A DNA stretch of 5,253 nucleotides from the NCBI RefSeq assembly GCF_003951315.1, contig NZ_QLJH01000074.1, forward strand, positions 1-5,253, in the 5' to 3' direction. Shown piece by piece: positions 1 through 5,253 of the stretch; the first letter of the stretch is position 1, and the number at the start of each line of letters is the position of its first letter. The notes beneath the pieces are model-generated. The model was not told the DNA's origin and did not search any database. It was given only the letters and a program-made list of their open reading frames with translations. The DNA is from Sphingomonas sp. S-NIH.Pt15_0812 (GTDB lineage Bacteria > Pseudomonadota > Alphaproteobacteria > Sphingomonadales > Sphingomonadaceae). A program made the position numbers and the translations under genes.

Positions 1-523
1 GCCCGGCGAGGTGTTCGAGATCCGAAGCGAAGCCGATGCCCGGGGCGCTCGACCAATCGAACGTGGCTGGTGCATCTTCACGACCAGCGGGATAGCCGAA
101 AAGCGCATTGCCGACCGCATAGAACCAAGTCGGTCGGATAACCGGTCGCGGCTGCTCGCTGTTGTCGACGGTTGGATCATGATCATAGGCGGATACGACA
201 TGGTAGGAGACGGTCAGCAACTCGCCTGGCGCGGACCGAATGCGCCAGTGACCATCACCGTTCCTTTCAACAGTCGTCGCCCCCGCAAACTTGAGGTTGT
301 GCGCCCATTGCCAAAGTTTTCGCTCTCCTGCCCATCCGTCAGGCCAGCCGAAGTTCGTCGTGCCCGAAGGATCGGCGTGGAAGCGAACCCGGACTCGCAA
401 TCCAGTAAGCGCACCGCCGGAAAGTTCAGGTGCGAGTGAAAATTGCACAGGTCGGCTGACCGGATCGGAAGGGGCGGCAGCGCCGAGAAGAACTAAAGAG
501 AGGCTTAGCAAACGCAGACGCAT
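1..523 (-). CDS. Exported M61-peptidase-like protein, N-terminal part (runs off the left edge)
   Basis: An open frame starts at the ATG complementary to 521-523 and stays open for 174 codons to the window edge, so the C-terminus is missing. Residues 1-17 (MRLRLLSLSLVLLGAAA) form a short signal peptide, so the protein should be exported. The remainder is rich in beta-strand pattern. Features resembling the N-terminal domain of M61 (glycyl aminopeptidase-like) proteins of alphaproteobacteria are a GTTNFGWPDGWAGE segment (54-67), APGELLTVSYHVV (98-110), a Pro-Thr-Trp-Phe segment (131-134) and FASDLEH (165-171). The HEXXH catalytic site would lie beyond the window, so enzyme activity cannot be judged. 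No good Shine-Dalgarno is visible. A promoter-like sequence lies 67-95 bases upstream, so the gene may be transcribed on its own as well as from the operon. The strand opposite has a 142-codon open frame that I regard as a shadow. The coding call is firm; the family call is moderate and from memory of the family pattern. Confidence 0.65.
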   Translation of the reverse strand, partial: MRLRLLSLSLVLLGAAAPSDPVSRPVQFSLAPELSGGALTGLRVRVRFHADPSGTTNFGWPDGWAGERKLWQWAHNLKFAGATTVERNGDGHWRIRSAPGELLTVSYHVVSAYDHDPTVDNSEQPRPVIRPTWFYAVGNALFGYPAGREDAPATFDWSSAPGIGFASDLEHLAG

Positions 524-589
524 ATGGGCATCCCAGCGACCGATGAATGTCCGGCAACCTGTCGTCCCTGCCGATTTGGAGCCACGGAT

Positions 590-618
590 AGGATAACTCT
601 GGCAATGAGGATTGTCGA
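590..618 (-). promoter_or_regulatory. Candidate sigma70-type promoter before the M61-like gene
   Basis: On the minus strand a -35-like TCGACA (618-613) is followed, after 17 bases, by a -10-like TATCCT (595-590). This gives five of six and four of six consensus matches at ideal spacing. It starts directly after the stop codon of the preceding gene and leaves a leader of about 60 bases before the ATG at 523. Such matches arise by chance, so this is only a candidate. It would explain the 95-base gap in an otherwise tightly packed cluster. Confidence 0.3.
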
Positions 619-1314
619 TCAGCGGCAGATCCCGCCGAGGCGCTGGCCGCTAGGCCCGGCGGTGTACTCCAACTCCTGCCGCGTTCCCTTCGCAATTTTG
701 TAGCGCACAGGCTGCGCCGGATCGTCACCGGCCTCTACGACCCAGGCCGCTACCTTGCCTGATGGCGTGTCAACGTCCTCACTGCCGACGACCCGCGCGG
801 TGAAAGTGCCGAAGCCTTTGTCATATTGCCAGAAGGGAACGTCGTAGGTGCCACCTTCCTTCAGCGGTAGCGCGGCAAAGGTAAGGCCCCATAGATTGCC
901 GTCCCAAGTCGGGCCCGTCAGTTCCGCTTCCAATGGTGCCGAGCCTGTGCCTGTCTCCTTGGTGCCCCGAGCGTTGCGAGGACCATATTCTACGGCGACC
1001 CGGTGCCAGCCTCTTTCAGTTCGCTCGCGCCCACGCTGACTATCCATCCTGATCGGCAACAGAGTCTTGCGATCGACGATAAAGTGGTCGCGCATGTCGA
1101 AGCTGCCGTCGGCGAGCTTCTGATGCACGACGATATCCCACACCAGCTTGCTACCGGCGCGCGACGCCGTGACCGTCTGCAACGTCGAGCCGATCGTCTT
1201 GTCGCCAGCAATAATAGCGTAGCAGGTCGAACCGGCCTGCAGGCGTGTGCCGTCTATCGTCGGTGTCCCTGAGCCTGTGGCGGCGAGTGCCGCGACCATC
1301 ATCGCCGTCTTCAT
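619..1314 (-). CDS. Small exported protein, DUF3108-like, function unknown
   Basis: This encodes a 231-residue protein. I prefer the ATG at 1314: a GGAGG lies 4 bases before it, whereas the TTG immediately upstream (1317) would be only 1 base from that GGAGG. The N-terminus has a short hydrophobic stretch (about residues 4-13, MMVAALAATG after MKTA) consistent with a weak signal peptide; no clean cleavage site stands out. The body is beta-rich. A DHFIVDRKTLLPIRMDS segment, a later FAALPLKEGGTYDVPFW segment and a VDTPSGKVAAWVVEAG segment follow the pattern of DUF3108-type periplasmic proteins, in which a barrel-like fold reports how a sugar or lipid backbone is converted; that resemblance is loose. 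Two cysteines (31 and 230) near the ends could form a disulfide. It follows the membrane-protein gene after 10 bases and is almost certainly in the same operon. I cannot assign a biochemical role. Confidence 0.8.
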   Translation of the reverse strand: MKTAMMVAALAATGSGTPTIDGTRLQAGSTCYAIIAGDKTIGSTLQTVTASRAGSKLVWDIVVHQKLADGSFDMRDHFIVDRKTLLPIRMDSQRGRERTERGWHRVAVEYGPRNARGTKETGTGSAPLEAELTGPTWDGNLWGLTFAALPLKEGGTYDVPFWQYDKGFGTFTARVVGSEDVDTPSGKVAAWVVEAGDDPAQPVRYKIAKGTRQELEYTAGPSGQRLGGICR

Positions 1315-1317
1315 CAA

Positions 1318-1324
1318 ACCTCCG
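1318..1324 (-). promoter_or_regulatory. Ribosome binding site that decides the start of the DUF3108-like gene
   Basis: Reading leftward, the stop TGA of the membrane-protein gene runs straight into CGGAGG and then TTTGATG. The GGAGG core sits 4 bases from the ATG at 1314 but only 1 base from the TTG at 1317, which favours the ATG. Confidence 0.6.
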
Positions 1325-1954
1325 TCAGATAGGATAAACCGGCACGGGCCTTTGCCACCTTGCCAATAGCGGGATCGCCGTCAGCTCGATCGCCAGCGCC
1401 GCGAACTGGATCGCGCTGCCGCCGGCACCGGGGATGGAGGTGACGATGATACCGACGATCGCGGCTGCGATGGCCGCTGCCACAAGCCAGATGATCGCCG
1501 CCCTGCGCCATCGTCCGTCGAGAATGGACCAGGCGACGACTAGGTGAGCGGCGCCAAGCAGCAATAGCAGCATCGTCAGTGCCGGGGTCGCAGCCAGATA
1601 CGCATCGGCGAGGACGTGTCCGCGAACACCGCCGGCCATCAGCATGGCATGATAATGGTCATGCCCCGACAGCATGAACTTGGCCCCGGATAGCGCGCAG
1701 CCTAGGTGGAAGGTGGCGATCGGCACGATCAGGCCGAGCACGAGGGCGTGACGCACCAAGGCGAATTGCCCTTCGCTGTGGAAGGGCAGCCGACGCCATC
1801 CGGCGATCAGGCATCCGAACGCAAAGCCGAGCGGCTTGCCGTCGCGCCGAGCCATGTCGAACTCCGCCAGCATCGCCCGCCCCCAATCGTTACCATCGCG
1901 CGGCAGGCACCGAAGCGCCAAGGTCATCACGAGCTGCGCCGCGCGGGCCGTCAT
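1325..1954 (-). CDS. Four-helix inner-membrane protein downstream of PadR
   Basis: This encodes a 209-residue protein. Residues 1-60 are a soluble head with LPRDGNDWGRAMLAEFDMAR and KPLGFAFGCLIAGWR (40-54). This is the pattern of the short N-terminal segment (permease-prefix-like: Ala-Met-x-Ala-Glu, then Phe-Ala-x-Gly-Cys-Leu) often found on membrane proteins encoded next to PadR regulators. Four hydrophobic segments follow at about 66-89, 118-142, 152-174 and 180-198. The loop between the first two carries His98, Asp99, His100, His102 and His113. The gene starts inside the PadR stop codon (ATGA at 1954-1951) and lacks its own clear Shine-Dalgarno, so translation is probably coupled to PadR. 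There is no ABC ATPase or large permease domain; the transported substrate, if any, is unknown. Membrane location is well supported, function is not. Confidence 0.85.
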   Translation of the reverse strand: MTARAAQLVMTLALRCLPRDGNDWGRAMLAEFDMARRDGKPLGFAFGCLIAGWRRLPFHSEGQFALVRHALVLGLIVPIATFHLGCALSGAKFMLSGHDHYHAMLMAGGVRGHVLADAYLAATPALTMLLLLLGAAHLVVAWSILDGRWRRAAIIWLVAAAIAAAIVGIIVTSIPGAGGSAIQFAALAIELTAIPLLARWQRPVPVYPI

Positions 1955-2250
1955 GCGAGCGACAATCCGGACGTAGTGCTGCCCTCTGGCGCCATTGATC
2001 TAGCGAAAGCGATACCGTTCGCGGTTAGACGATAGGCATGGCGCGCCGGTCGGCCGCGCTGGACAGGTTCCTGCCATTCGGCCTCGACCAGCCCTTGTTC
2101 GGTCATCCGCATCAACAGCGGGTAGAGCGTGCCCGACGACAGCCCCGTGCCCTTCATCAGGTTATAGCCATGCCGCCAGGCCGACCCCTCCTCCATTAAG
2201 GCATCGAGCAGGAACAGCATCTGTTTGGAAGGGCGACGTTTCCGGATCAT
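1951..2250 (-). CDS. PadR-family transcriptional regulator (short form)
   Basis: This encodes a 99-residue protein that is almost entirely a winged helix. The diagnostic segment is SSGTLYPLLMRMTEQGLVEA (38-57), which holds the recognition helix (GTLYPLLMRM) and the start of the wing. It is followed by GRPARHAYRLTANG in the wing and strand region. Classical PadR proteins are about 180 residues with a C-terminal dimerisation domain; this one belongs to the roughly 100-110-residue subgroup that dimerises through a single C-terminal helix, which is short here. Proteins of this group usually repress their own operon and the membrane protein that follows, responding to an unknown small molecule or envelope stress. 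The next gene overlaps by 4 bases, which fits. The upstream region contains a dyad described separately. The family call is near certain; ligand and targets are unknown. Confidence 0.95.
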   Translation of the reverse strand: MIRKRRPSKQMLFLLDALMEEGSAWRHGYNLMKGTGLSSGTLYPLLMRMTEQGLVEAEWQEPVQRGRPARHAYRLTANGIAFARSMAPEGSTTSGLSLA

Positions 2251-2439
2251 CCGTGTAATGCGCCATATGTAGACTTAAGAGTCAAGCGGCCCTCATGCTG
2301 CCATCTTGCGTCTCACATCATCGCCACTAGCGGGTTTCGAGAGGGCGTTGGCATTCCCGCTTCCTGATCCCTTGCAGGACGGACGGCGCGACCGGTCCTC
2401 AGTGTTGGCCCTCATCAATAGAAGCCATAGGTTGGCTCA
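2251..2439. promoter_or_regulatory. Divergent intergenic region between PadR operon and M1 peptidase gene
   Basis: This 189-base stretch must carry the promoter of the leftward PadR operon and probably that of the rightward peptidase gene. Close to padR it holds a dyad and a TTGACT box (see the separate entry). A 9-base direct repeat, GGCCCTCAT, occurs at 2288-2296 and 2407-2415, one copy near each gene. I see no convincing rightward -35/-10 pair and no hairpin followed by a T-run. If the start of the peptidase gene is the GTG at 2467, the region extends to 2466. Confidence 0.5.
2265..2287 (-). promoter_or_regulatory. Candidate PadR operator and promoter for the PadR operon
   Basis: The sequence contains GACT-TAAG-AGTC (2272-2283), an inverted repeat with 4-base arms around TAAG, and within it the 6-base palindrome CTTAAG. 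ATGT lies just beside it (2267-2270). On the minus strand the same bases include TTGACT (2287-2282), a good -35 match, 31 bases upstream of the PadR start codon. A -10 hexamer at the proper distance is poor (CGCATT at 17 bases). PadR proteins bind short dyads overlapping their own promoters, so the location fits; the assignment is inference. Confidence 0.4.
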
Positions 2440-3843
2440 ATGGCCGAGCCAGAGGAAGGGGCGTCAGTGATCCGCAGAAATTTGGTGCCATCGCTGGCCG
2501 GAATGACTCTGGGGTTGCTGTGCAGCCCTGCGCTCGCCGCCAACAGACCTGGCGATGGATTTGAAGTGGCGAGCTACAGGCTCGCGCTTACCCCTGACAT
2601 CCAGAACAGGACGGTCGCAGGGCGTGAGGCGATCACGCTGCTCGCAACGGTGGATGGCGTCCGGCGCCTGAACTTTACCGCCAATGCTCTTTCCATCGAC
2701 AGCGCAACTCTCGATGGCGTGGCGCTCGCCCACACCGTGGAAGGCGATGTGCTGGGCTTCGACCTGCCCCGGCCGCTTCGGCGCGGACTCACCGTGAAGC
2801 TCGAATTATCCTATCATGGCCGCCCCGCACGTGGGTTCGCGGGCTCGGCGACAACGCTCTACACCAGCTATTTCGCGTGCGACTGGATGGTCTGTTCCCA
2901 GAACAAGTTCGGCGAGAAGGCGGCCTTCTCGCTTGATCTGCGTGTCCCGCGCGGGATGACCAGCCTGTCTGTTGGCAGCATGTTAGCGCCGCGACCGGGA
3001 CCGGACGGCAGTAAGATCCATCGCTGGAAAGCTCCCCGACCCTACTCGGCCTATCTTTATGGCTTCGCGGTGGGTCGGTTCGCACGGGTCAGCGAACGGG
3101 TCGGATCGAAAAGGCTCACCTATTTGAGCGACATCATTGACGCCAGCGAGCTGAAACGACGCTTTGCCGTGACAAGGGAGATGGTCGCCTTTCTCTCCAC
3201 CAAGGCCGGCGTGCCGCTTCCCGTCGCCGACTACAGCCAGCTTCTGGTTGAAGGCGATGAGGCGCAGGAGGCGGCGACATACTCCGTCCTCGGCACCGAT
3301 GCGTTGCCGGCGAAACCAGATGATCCTTCGAAGGATTGGGCCATTGTGCACGAACTTACCCATCAATGGTGGGGCAATCTCGTCACGTGCAAGACGCTCA
3401 AGGATTTCTGGCTGAACGAGGGTATCACGACCTTCATGACGGCCGCGTGGAAGGAGCACCGCTACGGCCGCGTCGCCTACGACGCCGAACTCGATGTCGC
3501 CAGGAGCCGGCTCGAAAAGGCGCAGGCGATGGGCTTCGACAAGCCGCTGGCCTGGGATGGCAGCTACCCGACATTGGGCGTCCGGCGCGCGATCCAGTAC
3601 AGCAAGGGCGCGCTGTTCATGGCGCAGCTGCGGGTTACGCTCGGCGATGCCGGGTTCTGGTCTGGCCTGCGTCGCTACACCCGTGACCATGCGGGCGGGA
3701 CGGTTACGAGCATCGATCTGCAGCGGGCGATGGAGGCGTCGAGCGGCCGGGACTTGCGCCCGCTGTTTGCCGAATGGGTGTTCGGTAATGGCGACGTTCG
3801 CGACGCTTCGAGACAGCCGGCAACAACTAGGGCGCCTTTTTAA
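2440..3843 (+). CDS. Exported compact M1-family zinc metallopeptidase with degenerate GAMEN motif
   Basis: The frame encodes 467 residues from the ATG at 2440, but the GTG at 2467 (458 residues) is the likelier start. A strong AGGAAGGGG lies about 5 bases before it, and the resulting N-terminus is a textbook signal peptide ending in SPALA (29-33; numbering from 2440). Residues about 41-205 form the N-terminal beta domain of M1 peptidases, and about 206-455 the catalytic domain. Visible catalytic residues are HELTH (His304, Glu305, His308), the third zinc ligand Glu327 in NEG 18 residues later, and the transition-state tyrosine Tyr387 in QYSKGALF. The exopeptidase GAMEN motif is replaced by EAQEA (274-278), which retains the glutamate (277). 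The protein ends soon after the catalytic domain and lacks the C-terminal helical domain of larger members. Cys147 and Cys152 could pair in the periplasm. It is divergent from the PadR operon and its end overlaps the convergent neighbour by 17 bases. Substrate unknown. Confidence 0.93.
   Translation: MAEPEEGASVIRRNLVPSLAGMTLGLLCSPALAANRPGDGFEVASYRLALTPDIQNRTVAGREAITLLATVDGVRRLNFTANALSIDSATLDGVALAHTVEGDVLGFDLPRPLRRGLTVKLELSYHGRPARGFAGSATTLYTSYFACDWMVCSQNKFGEKAAFSLDLRVPRGMTSLSVGSMLAPRPGPDGSKIHRWKAPRPYSAYLYGFAVGRFARVSERVGSKRLTYLSDIIDASELKRRFAVTREMVAFLSTKAGVPLPVADYSQLLVEGDEAQEAATYSVLGTDALPAKPDDPSKDWAIVHELTHQWWGNLVTCKTLKDFWLNEGITTFMTAAWKEHRYGRVAYDAELDVARSRLEKAQAMGFDKPLAWDGSYPTLGVRRAIQYSKGALFMAQLRVTLGDAGFWSGLRRYTRDHAGGTVTSIDLQRAMEASSGRDLRPLFAEWVFGNGDVRDASRQPATTRAPF
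2447..2469 (+). promoter_or_regulatory. Ribosome binding site and GTG that probably mark the true start of the M1 peptidase
   Basis: AGGAAGGGG (about 2453-2461) is purine-rich and lies about 5 bases before the in-frame GTG at 2467-2469. The ATG at 2440 has only an AGG about 8 bases upstream and would add nine residues, four of them acidic or glycine (MAEPEEGAS), before the arginine-containing n-region of the signal peptide. Signal peptides normally begin with a short basic stretch, so MIRRN fits better. Confidence 0.6.
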
Positions 3844-4780
3844 CCGGCATCCTACGATCCCATGCCGCGCGCTGCGTTTCCTGTGCAGCTAAAGGTGGAA
3901 CATTGCTGGCTTTGCGAATGGCATCAGACAGTAGGCCGCGTTGATACGGCTCCTGCGTAAATTCTGTGGCTGGCCGAGTAAACTGCGTTCCGTAGATTTG
4001 CGGACGGCCGCTGGACTGAAGATAACGATCGAGGGTTGCTGCCCCGATCCACGTCGCGTCTGGGCGTCCGCGAGCAATGGCGATCATCGCCAGTGCGTGT
4101 GCCCTCATAAAATCGTCGGGCTTATCACCATGCTGAAAAACAAACGCTGCATGATAGAAGTCTTCACCGCTCGACAATCGCCCATTATCTAGCAATGTTT
4201 GCGTCTGTTCTCGCCGGGTGCGATCGGCAGGGGAGACCACTTTCCAGTCGATGTGTGCCGGATCGAGGCGATCGGCTTGGTCGGCTTTGAAGATGGCTGT
4301 CATAGTGTCGTTGGTTGATCGGACCATGTCAGGAACATACCCTCGATCAACCCGCCACGGACCCAACCCGGTCCGTGACGCCATCCGCGTCAATTTATAC
4401 CTGGTCGAATTGAAGGCTGCCCACTGCATGCAGGCGTGGCCCGCGTCATCCACATGAATGGCAATATGATCCGGTGCGCCGCCAGGCCAGGGATTATCGA
4501 AAACAAGCTCGACGCCATCTTCAATGTTACGCGCTTCGCGAGAACGTCGAACGGTTGTCTCAACTCTGATGTCGTTGAAATACTCACCGTTGGTGTCGTA
4601 CCTGCTTGGCTGCGTCCACGATCCGGTCCAACCCTCCCGGCCGCGCGACACTTCAAAAAGCATTAGCGTAGAGCCTTGTGCGCGGAGCGCCCATATACCG
4701 GCAACATTCGCTGCGCACGCGGGTACGGCAGCGCCGATCAACCCCGAAACGATGATACAAAGTTGGACTATCAGTCTCAT
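3827..4780 (-). CDS. Exported two-part protein of unknown function with DUF6624-like C-terminal domain
   Basis: This encodes a 317-residue protein. Residues 1-23 are a signal peptide (hydrophobic core IVQLCIIVSGLIG, then PACA-A); VPAC is a poor lipobox because of the proline, so ordinary cleavage is more likely. Residues 25-133 are beta-rich and begin with a GIW motif, like small lipocalin-type domains that open with Gly-x-Trp. Residues about 158-267 resemble a family of uncharacterised bacterial proteins (as I recall, DUF6624): FKADQADR, IDWKVVSPADRTRR, EDFYHAAFVFQHGDKPDDFM (206-225), then AATLDRYLQSSGRPQIYGTQ (247-266). The His/Asp/Gln conservation hints at a catalytic or ligand pocket, but no function is established to my knowledge. 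No strong Shine-Dalgarno precedes the ATG. A sampled line reads 52-55% G+C against about 67% in the M1 gene and the membrane-protein gene, suggesting a different origin. The coding call is firm; the domain name is moderate. Confidence 0.85.
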   Translation of the reverse strand: MRLIVQLCIIVSGLIGAAVPACAANVAGIWALRAQGSTLMLFEVSRGREGWTGSWTQPSRYDTNGEYFNDIRVETTVRRSREARNIEDGVELVFDNPWPGGAPDHIAIHVDDAGHACMQWAAFNSTRYKLTRMASRTGLGPWRVDRGYVPDMVRSTNDTMTAIFKADQADRLDPAHIDWKVVSPADRTRREQTQTLLDNGRLSSGEDFYHAAFVFQHGDKPDDFMRAHALAMIAIARGRPDATWIGAATLDRYLQSSGRPQIYGTQFTRPATEFTQEPYQRGLLSDAIRKASNVPPLAAQETQRAAWDRRMPVKKAP

Positions 4781-5113
4781 AGTGCGGTCTCAGGCGAAAG
4801 ATGAAGGCCGTCAGTGCATCGCCGCTAGCCCGCTCGGCAAGGTTGCTGAACGAGCGGGAACAGCCGAGAGTGTCTACATGGCATCCCCGATTCCCACAAA
4901 CGAAGGTTCATAGGGACAGCATCGGCGAGCTCAGGCTCCAGACGTCTCCCGATCCAGTCGCTTTCCCAAAACCTGTTCCCAATTGCATTTTCTCGAAACG
5001 GCCCGTCGGAGATGGAGAAACGGGACGGCTGCGAGTAGTTCAACGGTTGGCTCCGGGATGCCGTGTCGATCTGCTAAAACCGCAAACGATGGGTCGGTCT
5101 TGTTCGCTAGTTT
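4781..5113. other. Non-coding or degenerate spacer between the DUF6624-like gene and the insertion sequence
   Basis: These 333 bases hold short open frames on both strands, but none has a family pattern, a good ribosome binding site with a sensible start, or natural-looking composition. I see no RNA gene and no clear -35/-10 pair for the leftward gene. The only structure is the inverted repeat at 4829-4858. Sequence continuity with a gene beyond the insertion sequence cannot be tested here. Confidence 0.5.
4829..4858. repeat. Inverted repeat, 8-base perfect arms
   Basis: CCCGCTCG (4829-4836) pairs with CGAGCGGG (4851-4858) across a 14-base loop. The loop itself contains GCAA-GG-TTGC (4837-4846), a smaller inverted repeat. 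No T-run follows on either strand, so a standard intrinsic terminator is not indicated. It lies 49 bases upstream of the start of the leftward gene and might act in its leader or promoter region, or be a remnant of a mobile repeat. Confidence 0.5.
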
Positions 5114-5253
5114 GAGACAGCGACGACCCGATTGTGTTGAAAAAGGCTGGCTTGCAGTAGTGTCGGTGGTCTGATTCAATTGCCTTGAGGCGAGCGGAGA
5201 CGGGCCGATGATGGGCGAGCGGACGGTGGCGCAGGAGGCGCTGTTCTACAGCT
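5114..5253 (+). mobile_element. Left end of an IS1182-type insertion sequence (cut by the window)
   Basis: The region before the transposase start, with GACGACCCGATTGTGTTGAA (5122-5141) followed by AAAGGCTGG, resembles the terminal sequences of IS elements common in sphingomonads and rhizobia, which carry a TGTTGAAAAA box near the end. The transposase reading frame begins about 90 bases inside. The exact outer boundary and target duplication cannot be set because the right end is outside the window; 5114 is an estimate with an error of roughly ten bases. Confidence 0.55.
5208..5253 (+). CDS. IS1182-type transposase, first 15 codons (runs off the right edge)
   Basis: The frame reads MMGERTVAQEALFYS and continues past the window. 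MMG-x-R-x-x-x-Q-x-ALFY is the typical opening of IS1182-family DDE transposases, which cut and rejoin the element ends. A GGAG at 5196-5199 lies 8 bases before the first ATG (5208) and 11 before the second (5211), so the first is preferred. The DDE residues and the C-terminus are not visible, so whether the gene is intact is unknown. The assignment rests on only 15 residues but the match to the family pattern is distinctive. Confidence 0.7.
   Translation, partial: MMGERTVAQEALFYS

Noticed and set aside
11..439. 142-codon open frame on the plus strand
   Set aside because: It is opposite the signal-peptide-bearing M61-like gene and has arginine-rich, patternless composition.
2288..2415. Two copies of GGCCCTCAT as binding sites
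   Set aside because: A 9-base direct repeat at a distance of about 119 bases is weak, and neither copy is symmetric; kept only as a note in the intergenic entry.
2983..3690. Long (235-codon) open frame on the minus strand inside the M1 gene
   Set aside because: It lies opposite a gene with clear catalytic motifs, shows no family pattern, and long antisense frames are expected in high-G+C coding DNA.
4829..4858. Intrinsic terminator
   Set aside because: The hairpin is not followed by a T-run on either strand and no gene ends nearby.
4801..5115. 104-codon open frame on the plus strand next to the IS
   Set aside because: It has no recognised motif, unnatural composition, and competes with two overlapping minus-strand frames; I see no reason to prefer any of them.
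4931..5179. 82-codon minus-strand open frame crossing the IS end
   Set aside because: It would cross the element boundary and start within the IS; no family pattern.
1..5253. CRISPR array, tRNA or rRNA gene
   Set aside because: No regularly spaced repeats, no cloverleaf-like segment and no ribosomal RNA sequence were seen on either strand.

Overview
The window looks like chromosomal DNA from an alphaproteobacterium, most likely a sphingomonad. This is an inference from the high but uneven G+C, the style of the short PadR regulator and the exported peptidases, and the recognisable N-terminus of an IS1182-type transposase at the right edge. No taxonomic marker gene is present.

Layout: positions 1-2250 hold a compact leftward gene cluster. 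Read in its own direction it runs: a short PadR-type repressor (2250-1951), a four-helix membrane protein overlapping it by ATGA (1954-1325), a small exported protein 10 bases further on (1314-619), and after a 95-base gap an exported protein that runs off the left edge (523 to beyond 1) and resembles the N-terminal domain of M61 peptidases. A 189-base intergenic region (2251-2439) separates this cluster from a divergent rightward gene (2440 or, more likely, 2467 to 3843). That gene encodes an exported, compact M1-family zinc metallopeptidase with an intact HEXXH-18-E site but a degenerate GAMEN motif.

The M1 gene meets a leftward gene (4780-3827) tail to tail with a 17-base overlap. That gene encodes an exported two-part protein of unknown function with lower G+C than its neighbours. 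Positions 4781 to about 5113 contain no convincing gene, only an 8-base inverted repeat. The last ~140 bases are the left end of an insertion sequence with the first 15 codons of its transposase.

Working together: the PadR protein probably represses its own operon, and a dyad in the divergent region is the natural candidate operator. The operon would then put a membrane protein and exported proteins under PadR control. If the M61 reading is right, two exported gluzincin-type proteins (M61-like and M1) flank the regulator, which suggests an envelope or peptide-processing role. That functional link is inference. No CRISPR array, rRNA or tRNA gene, or phage gene was seen.
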